Assembly (NCBI GenBank): GCA_028023455.1
Contig: JAQFVV010012496.1
Span: 1,056,001 to 1,120,000, forward strand
Source of the DNA: Epiperipatus broadwayi
Taxonomy: Eukaryota > Onychophora > Udeonychophora > Euonychophora > Peripatidae
Length of the DNA stretch: 64,000 bases
Reading direction: 5' to 3'
Part shown: one piece after another, positions 58,076-64,000 of the stretch
Numbering within the stretch: position 1 is the first letter of the stretch
Layout: each line of letters starts with the position of its first letter
Translations under genes and position numbers: made by a program
Notes under the pieces: generated by a model
Told to the model about the DNA's origin: nothing
Seen by the model: only the letters and a program-made list of their open reading frames with translations
The model's database searches: none

Positions 58076-58335
58076 TAAAAGTGGCCAATGAAGAGTTGCA
58101 TTAGAATGTAAGATCTAGATGCAGTGCTTTCAGATCCAATGCATTGCACTGATGAAAGCCACAAGCTTGAAACTAGTCTAGGGATATTGGATGAGTAGGC
58201 ACTAGATAGGAATTTTATGCACAAACCTTCCTGCTTCCATTGATTACTATGGTTTGCACTGGTTGGCACTAAGGTATAGAGAGTTTGCTGCTGAATTAAT
58301 ATCTTGTGTAAGCATAGAAAATGGTGATCATATAT
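58076..58335 (+). repeat. Family A repeat, sense copy
   Basis: Runs from GAGTTGCATTAGAATGTAAG through the hammerhead to the outer end and tail (AAATGGTGATCATATATAAT). It abuts the family B copy without spacer. Confidence 0.75.
58134..58192 (+). ncRNA. Family A hammerhead-like ribozyme, full stem II
   Basis: CUGAUGA is 58149-58155. Stem II has 4 Watson-Crick pairs (58156-58159 with 58165-58168), including A-U at the core-closing position where other copies have A.A. GAAA is 58169-58172, stem III ACUAGU, cleavage base C58178. Upper stem I pairs, but the lower stem is disrupted in this copy. Confidence 0.6.
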
Positions 58336-58698
58336 AATCTGTATACATAATTTAGTGCAATTATTTATAGTGGATTAAATAACATAACCGTATGCATGAA
58401 TATATCTTTAAACAACAATAATAAAATAATTACATAATAAAGATGTTGGGTTTTTGTTGTTGTTTTTAAAGAATATATTTAGGATTATCTTTATTGTTTT
58501 GTTCATCATGTTTGGCCAAAAATAAATTTTATTTAGGAAGTTATTAACATATTTATAAGAACAAAAATATTGAAAATATTTTAGCAAAAAAAATATTTAA
58601 ATTTCATATTTAGGTTTCTATAGAATTTTATCAAAAGTAGTATAAACTATGACAATTATATTCTTCACTGAATTTTTAATATTAATGTTTCATTAGAT

Positions 58699-59135
58699 GG
58701 GATTTGAACACATACTTTCAATCTCCTTTCAGTCATCCACTCCTTATGTAACTGATACACATGACCACATACATGTGAAATGGATAAATAATATTCAATA
58801 TACGTATGGGATTCAAACACATACTTTCAATCTTCTTTCAATTATCCACTCCACCATATATAACTGATACACATGACCACATATATGTGAAATGAATAAA
58901 TGATATTCAATATACATATGGGATTCGAACACATACTTTCAATCTCCTTTCAGTTATCCACTCCATCATACATAACTGATACACATGACCACATATATGT
59001 GTAATGGATAAATAATATTCAATATACGTACGGGATTCGAACACATACTTTCAATTTCCTTTCAGTCATCCACTCCGTATGTAACTGATACACATATCGA
59101 CATATATGTGAAACGAATAAATGATATTCAATATA
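58699..59135 (-). repeat. Tandem array of the family B tRNA-like end (109-112 bp x 4)
   Basis: GGGATT recurs at 58699, 58808, 58920 and 59032. On the - strand each unit ends in TGTTCGAATCCC (B-box like), preceded by CACATGACC-type segments. The hammerhead follows only once, at the right end, so a sub-module of family B was amplified alone. Confidence 0.9.
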
Positions 59136-59570
59136 CATATTTTATGCTGAAGCAGTACTCATCAGTTGGTCTCAATCTTCATCTCCCTCCCATATATATA
59201 ATCAGTGATTGGTTTATATCAAAATAGAAAATCTTCAAACTTTATGGACAGACTTCAATCCTCTCTAACTCTTCATGAAATGGTCAATGTCTTTGTTAAT
59301 CCCAATAGTATTGTCATACCCATGTTGACTTTAAGTCATTCTGACCCCTTATATGTAGGACCTTAATATGTCCATTTAAATACACAGAAGAGGGGTCATA
59401 CGGACTTATGGCCTATATCAGTAAGACAATAATATTGGCATTAACAAGGACTTTGACCATTCCATCATCAGATTTTCAATGATATTGAGAGCACTGATTA
59501 TATATGTGGGTGGGAGATAATTTGGTCCAACTGATGGGTGCTGGTTCATCATGAAATTGTAATGTAGATC
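59136..59570. repeat. Family B repeat, inverted pair
   Basis: The antisense arm (59136-59345) holds the complement of the hammerhead (GCAGTACTCATCAGTTGG at 59150-59170). The sense arm (59380-59570) ends in CTGATGGGTGCTGG. Inner ends share the GAGGGGTCA segment in both orientations (about 59340 and 59391). Confidence 0.7.
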
Positions 59571-59996
59571 AAATATAAAACATGTTTAATTGTATAAAGA
59601 AGTAAAACACTAGAAAAAGGGATATATTTAAGTTTGCTATGAATTGAATATGTTGAATGGGTAATATGTAATAAGAAGACTTGAAATGTTGTTGACATTA
59701 TATAAAAGTCATTGCAAATTATGCAGATTTGTTTAAGGGATTCTTTTAAGTAACAAATACATTTGGTAATGCATAAAAAATAATGTATTAAAATCGGATT
59801 TTGGGGCCATTTTTATTGCACAGCTCAATGCAATTTTTTGATGAATAGTAAGAGCTACAAATACCAATCTTGTATCTATTTAAAGAGAATGACAGGGCGT
59901 TTCTGGTGGTACATATTTCATTAATGAGATATTAAACACCAAAAAGATATACTGATTCAAAATTAAGCCAATTTGAATTTTTTAATATTTTTGTTA
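59571..59996. other. Intron sequence, nothing recognised
   Basis: No supported feature. Confidence 0.4.
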
Positions 59997-60004
59997 GCTT
60001 AAAT

Positions 60005-60312
60005 CAGTAGTAGTCAACCTGGTCCCTACCGCCCACTAATGGGCATTCCAGCCTAATGGACGGTGATAGAGGTTTTGTCCAACACTGAAGCAATTTTCTT
60101 TTTTTTTAAATTTAATTGACTTTTTAAAAAAATTTCAACTAGCTTTATATACTTTAGCATGCTGTAACTCTGCTTTATAAATTTTATAAAGTATAGTTCC
60201 TTCCCTATCTTATAAATCACCATTACCATGGAAATGATGGGCAGTTAGAAAATTTTATTACTAACAGAGATACAAAAGTAGGTGGTAGGTATAAAAAGGT
60301 TGACTACCCCTG
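60005..60312. mobile_element. hAT-type MITE, 308 bp, with 8-bp target duplication
   Basis: Ends CAGTAGTAGTCAACCTGG and AAGGTTGACTACCCCTG form imperfect terminal inverted repeats. GCTTAAAT flanks both sides (59997-60004 and 60313-60320). Interior motifs CCTACCGCCCACTAATGGGC and GGAAATGATGGGC are subterminal and partly complementary. No coding. Different family from 51776-52144. Confidence 0.93.
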
Positions 60313-60320
60313 GCTTAAAT

Positions 60321-61015
60321 GGATGAGTTTTGAATAATTCTGTGTGTGCAATGATAAAAGAAAAAGAAAGAAAAAATGAAATTTGTACTTAAAAAATCTT
60401 TAATTAAGAAATGTTTAAGTTGGAAAAAGTTTAATTACTATATCGTGTTAGATATTTCTGACATTGATTATAAGGGTTTAACATGTTTTTCAGCTATAAT
60501 AATTTTTAAGATTGGTTTGGAACGTAGCCTGTTTAGAGAAGATTATCAAGTTGTTAAATATTATAATCAGATTTTGGTTTGCAAGGTTAATTAAAAGTCG
60601 AGATGTTACAGAGACTATAAATAGAAGTGCATGAATAATGTAGAAGGAGGAAGGAGTATTAGTGACTCAATGAGTTGCACAGCTTATAGTACAAAAAGAA
60701 GTGTGTTTATCAAAAGCCAGCGCTCACTGATAGAAGGACATGTAAGAAGTTTAATACTATATCTATATAGATATACTCTTTTTATGTGACAGATAATTTG
60801 ACCCTGCTGAATATCAATTCATTTGTGGTATTGTTTGATCCTACTTGTATGTGATAAAATGTTATAAGGACTGTCTAATAATTGCCTTCATATTACTCTG
60901 AAAAATGTGATAAAGGCCTTATTTGTCTAGGTAACATGATGTCCTGATTGTATAGGTTGCTGTTTGTGCATGTATTGCCTGGAAAGCAACCTTTCCCATT
61001 TTAAAAGAAAATCAC
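60321..61015. other. Intron sequence, nothing recognised
   Basis: A 72-codon lysine-rich frame (60376-60594) shows no domain and is considered chance. Confidence 0.4.
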
Positions 61016-61019
61016 ATGA

Positions 61020-61665
61020 TCACTATCTCTTATACTAGCACATAATTGTTTATAAACAAAGCAAAACTCTCCATACAGTAGTGCCACCCTGTGCCAACCA
61101 GAGTAATCAATGAATGCCAGAAGGTTTGTGCATAAAATCCCTGTCTAATGCCTACTCATCCAATATCCCAGACTAGTTTCTGGCTTGTGGCCATCGTCAG
61201 TGAGGCACAGGGTGGCACTACTGTATGGAGAGTTTTGCTTTGTTTATAAACAATTATGTGCTAGTATAAGAGATAGTGATCATGTGATGCTTAATGGTTT
61301 AACACCAATCCTGCCTAGTAGGATAGTAGTGGCTATGGTTGTTAAAGAGCCAAAGACACCAAAATATATGGGTGCTGAACTGAGTTCAGACCCATATGAC
61401 TAGCTTAGTCTGAAAATATTTTTGTGTTTTCAATTTCATTCTCATAGTTTTGTAGTTAAATAGAGTTAAAAGGTGGATGCTGGAGGCTTGCATTAGATCC
61501 TAAAATCTAGGTGCAGTGCTCTCAGATCCAAAGCTCCTCACTGACGATGGCCACAAGCCAGAAACTAGTCTGGGGATATTGGATGAGTAGGCATTAGGGA
61601 TTTTATGCACAAGCCTTCTGGCATTCATTGATTACTCTGGTTGGCACATGGATAGTTTTGCTTTG
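61020..61665. repeat. Family A repeat, near full-length, closed by an antisense arm
   Basis: The antisense arm (about 61055-61205) is followed by a sense unit (about 61206-61665). It has outer end, tail, body (GGTTTAACACCAATCCTGCC, GGTGCTGAACTGAGTTCAGA) and hammerhead in order. The arm joint cuts the antisense hammerhead at CAGTGAGG. It is closely similar to 40950-41590, so these are the youngest pair. Confidence 0.88.
61526..61584 (+). ncRNA. Family A type I hammerhead ribozyme, best copy
   Basis: Upper stem I: 61526-61531 with 61579-61584 (6 bp). Lower stem I: 61535-61540 with 61571-61576 (6 bp, one G.U). The internal loop is AGC/UA. Core CUGACGA is 61541-61547, changed only at the variable position 7. 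Stem II: 61548-61551 with 61557-61560 (U-A, G-C, G-C, C-G), loop CACAA. GAAA is 61561-61564. Stem III: A61564-U61569 and C61565-G61568, part of palindrome ACUAGU. Cleavage is predicted after C61570 (GUC). All invariant catalytic positions are present. With so short a stem III, activity may need dimers, as in other short-stem-III hammerheads. Confidence 0.8.
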
Positions 61666-62590
61666 TTTAAAAGAAAATCCTGTCACAAATATATAAAAAA
61701 ACACTGTCTGGTTGAAAAGAAGTTTCTGTGAACAAGACTATATCATCTATCAAATTACTAAAGAAACCAGAAGTGACCTGAAATGTTAGAACCTCAAAGT
61801 GCTTCAACCTGGATAATTCTGAAGGAAAGTACATTAGCATAGTGTAGTAAACTGTATGGTCCAACAAAAATATCTGTAAGCTTACAAATTATAAAATCTG
61901 CAGTAATGGTATCTATATACTTGTATTATATGATTATAGTTAATATTTTTTTGGAATTCTATTATTTTATATAAAATGTATCTTGACTGTTCTATGTTAT
62001 AATGAAAAATGGATTATTAATTAATGTATTATTTAATCCTTAGTTAATATAAATTCTTTAATATTAACTTGCTCTGTCTGTGTTTCTGTCAGGGTGTCCA
62101 TATTTTTGAATTTTAACAATGAAAAAAAATCGTTCCCCTTTAAAACTCAAACTCACATACTTGGTTTTCCCAGGAAAAATCCTTAGCAACTGAACTAATG
62201 AAAATATTGCATTTGTAGAGTCAAATTTTGTTAATATTTTCATTTAATTCAAACTTAATTAAATAAAAGCAAATATTTTCTATTACAATCTGAATTATTT
62301 TTCTAAATTAATTAATATTTCATAAATATTTTCTATTACAATCTGAATTATTTTTCTAAATTAATTAATATTTCATAAATATTTATTTTAAAAAAATAAT
62401 AAATGTGTAAAAAAAGGTTAGAGAATTAATTAAAAAGCCAATACATAAATAATTTTATATAGTACATGATCACAGGATATTTAAATTTAAAATTTGTTTG
62501 TTAAGTAATAACCTGTATATCTATACTTTACGTTTGTCTTCAATATAATATTAAATCATGCTTTCACACTTCCAACGTAAAGCTATAACA
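61666..62590. other. Intron sequence with one short tandem duplication
   Basis: TTTCTATTACAATCTGAATT and following bases are duplicated with a 53-bp period at about 62275-62380. Nothing else recognised. Confidence 0.5.
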
Positions 62591-62599
62591 ATAAATTGA

Positions 62600-63245
62600 A
62601 AACTAAATTAAATGGCTGAGCGCTTTCAAGAAGATGTACTTCTCATATTCATAGCCAGTTATGATTCTTTCTTTGGAATCATTATATAAATAAATATGAT
62701 ATGCAAATTATATGCAAATGAGTCACTAAGACCATCTTTTAGATATCGCAAAACATGCATCCTTACGATTAATGGCGAAAGAGTCCTCTGCTATAAAGTA
62801 TGCTTTTTATACCTTTTGCTTAATATCATGCCTCTCAGTACAAACTAATTTTGCAGATGTGGGTTCAAACACATGTCCTGACAATTTTTGATGTTGAGCA
62901 AAAATAGACGTGCATTCTGGATTCGTATGTGCCTTATTGTATCTATACTTGTGTTGTGATATCCTAGTAGCTATGGTAGCTCTTGTTTCACCATAGTATG
63001 ATGCTTTGCATCCATTATGAGGGCAAGCCACTCTGTACACAGCCTGTGGGGTCTGATCAGAAGCTATAGTGTCCTTAGTGTTGTTAATAAGCCTATTAGT
63101 TGAGATAGGTGTGTGAAAATTCAAACAAAATTCCTTAGAAAAAGTCTTACAAAATGTTTTATGTAAAGAGTGCACATAGGGCAACAATATCCAAGGCCTG
63201 TTGTCTTCATCTCTGTGTTTTCCAATATTGTTTACAAAACGTCTA
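62600..63245 (-). mobile_element. Penelope-like element 3' fragment
   Basis: It includes the GIY-YIG coding part (62807-63187) and a noncoding end (62600-62806). On the - strand the noncoding end contains GGCTATGAATATGAGAAG-loop-CTTCTTGAAAGCGCTCAGCC, a hammerhead-like stem. No reverse transcriptase remains beyond 63245. Confidence 0.7.
62807..63187 (-). pseudogene. GIY-YIG endonuclease fragment of a Penelope-like element
   Basis: About 126 residues. QAVYRVACPHNGCKASYYGE gives the GIY-YIG pair with the inserted Cys-containing segment usual in Penelope endonucleases. It is followed by TRATIATRISQHKYRYNK (conserved Arg and basic helix) and HQKLSGHVF (His region). The upstream HSLHKTFCKTFSKEF is the linker from the reverse transcriptase. 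The frame closes at a TAA after DIKQKV, earlier than in full elements, so it is truncated. It is a different family from the copies at 16.6-17.3 kb. Confidence 0.78.
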
Positions 63246-63485
63246 ATTTTGCTATGTAGTATATTTGTTTGTTAGTGTATTTTTTTATTTTTGCATCTTA
63301 TTAAATTATATTTTTTGTCAGATTTTTTGTAGTTTTAACCATTATTGACAATTATATATAAATATAACTAAAAAGTAAAAAGAATAAGATGTTGAAAAAA
63401 AGATATTTATATATAATGCTTTTATGTAAATAGCTGACTAAAAAGTATAAAACAATGAAGTAATCTGTTCTGACTTAATTTGCCA
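63246..63485. other. Intron sequence, nothing recognised
   Basis: AT-rich spacer. Confidence 0.4.
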
Positions 63486-63489
63486 TTCT

Positions 63490-63710
63490 TGGAAAATATC
63501 AGAGATCTTACTAGACTTGTTATAAAACAAATTGGAAATTGCAGGAATATTGTCATTTCATAAAAGCATTTGAGGCTCAAATAAATCATAAAAATCAAAA
63601 AGGCCTCAAATGCTATTATGAAATGTCAATATTTCTGTAATTTTCAATTGTTTTACAACAATGTTAGATTTTTAAGATGTCTGATATTGTCAAAGAATGA
63701 CAAATTAACA
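63490..63710. repeat. Inverted repeat
   Basis: Arms (about 63490-63575 and 63600-63700) share ATGACAATATTCC-type and AAGCATTTGAGGC segments and complements, around a loop of about 25 bp. No hammerhead core was found. Confidence 0.75.
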
Positions 63711-63841
63711 AAGAGGTAGATTACTTTGTTGATTACTTTGTTATTTTGTTAATTTTAGTCAGTTATTTACATAAAAGCATTATTTTTAAAAAATCTTTTT
63801 TTACATCCTATTTTTTATTTTATTTTCTCTCATTTAGATTT

Positions 63842-64000
63842 AAAACAGGCAAAACTCACTACAGTATTGCCACACACAGCAAGCTAGAGTAATAAATGGA
63901 TGCCAGAAGGCTTGTGCATAAAATCCCCATCTAGTGCCTACTCATCCAATATCCCCAGACTAGTTTCTGGCTTGTGGCCTTCATCAGGCACTAGATGGGG
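63842..64000. repeat. Family A inverted pair, cut by the window end
   Basis: The antisense outer end and hammerhead complement (63943-63987) are followed by GGCACTAGATGGGG, the start of the opposite arm. The arm joint lies inside the hammerhead, as at 61205. Confidence 0.75.

Noticed and set aside
52997-64000. Last rapsyn exon (second half of the RING-H2 finger)
   Set aside because: No CPNC-type coding with a suitable phase and acceptor was seen. It is presumed beyond the window.

Overview
This is an AT-rich, intron-rich metazoan sequence. The only host gene I can prove is rapsyn, the acetylcholine-receptor clustering scaffold. Three of its exons lie on the + strand (18883-19020, 20939-20992, 52797-52996), with an intron of about 31.8 kb between the last two. 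Rapsyn is an animal gene. The mobile elements (Penelope-like GIY-YIG, RTE, L1/Tx1-like, Merlin, hAT) suggest a large-genome invertebrate such as a mollusc. The species cannot be named from this window.

Layout. 554-4172 is a non-autonomous LTR retrotransposon with no coding interior. 4.6-11.6 kb is a run of short interspersed repeats, most of them head-to-head inverted pairs, plus a Merlin-type transposase fossil (9.2-9.9 kb). 11.6-16.3 kb is featureless AT-rich DNA. 16.3-18.3 kb holds an (AT)n tract, a large hairpin made of two GIY-YIG gene ends, and an ~870-bp GATA array. 18.9-21.0 kb has two rapsyn exons. 22.6-25.6 kb is an RTE LINE one frameshift from intact. 26.1-26.6 kb is a 74-bp tandem array. 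27.1-29.9 kb is a possible solo LTR. 30-33.3 kb holds more inverted pairs. 33.7-40.9 kb is a 7.1-kb LTR element with 2.57-kb LTRs and only a gag-like ORF, nested inside a tRNA-Gly-derived SINE. 41-52.8 kb mixes repeats, an L1-like fragment, long foldbacks and a 369-bp hAT MITE. 52.8-53.0 kb is the rapsyn RING-H2 exon. 53-64 kb is repeats, LINE ends, a second hAT MITE and a Penelope endonuclease fragment.

The main discovery concerns small RNA folds. Three unrelated dispersed repeat families (A, B and C here) each carry a sequence that folds as a type I hammerhead ribozyme. Each shows a CUGANGA core, stem II, GAAA, a tiny palindromic stem III, a GUC, AUA or AUC cleavage triplet, and a stem I that pairs across 40-60 nt. 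Stem I and stem II changes between copies keep pairing. One locus (57.1-57.7 kb) has two same-strand hammerheads 445 bp apart, which is the head-to-tail layout of retrozymes. Most other copies are head-to-head inverted pairs. A related but non-canonical motif accompanies the Penelope fragments. The inference is a population of hammerhead-bearing, non-autonomous retroelements (retrozyme-like), possibly mobilised by Penelope-type enzymes, that fills a rapsyn intron.
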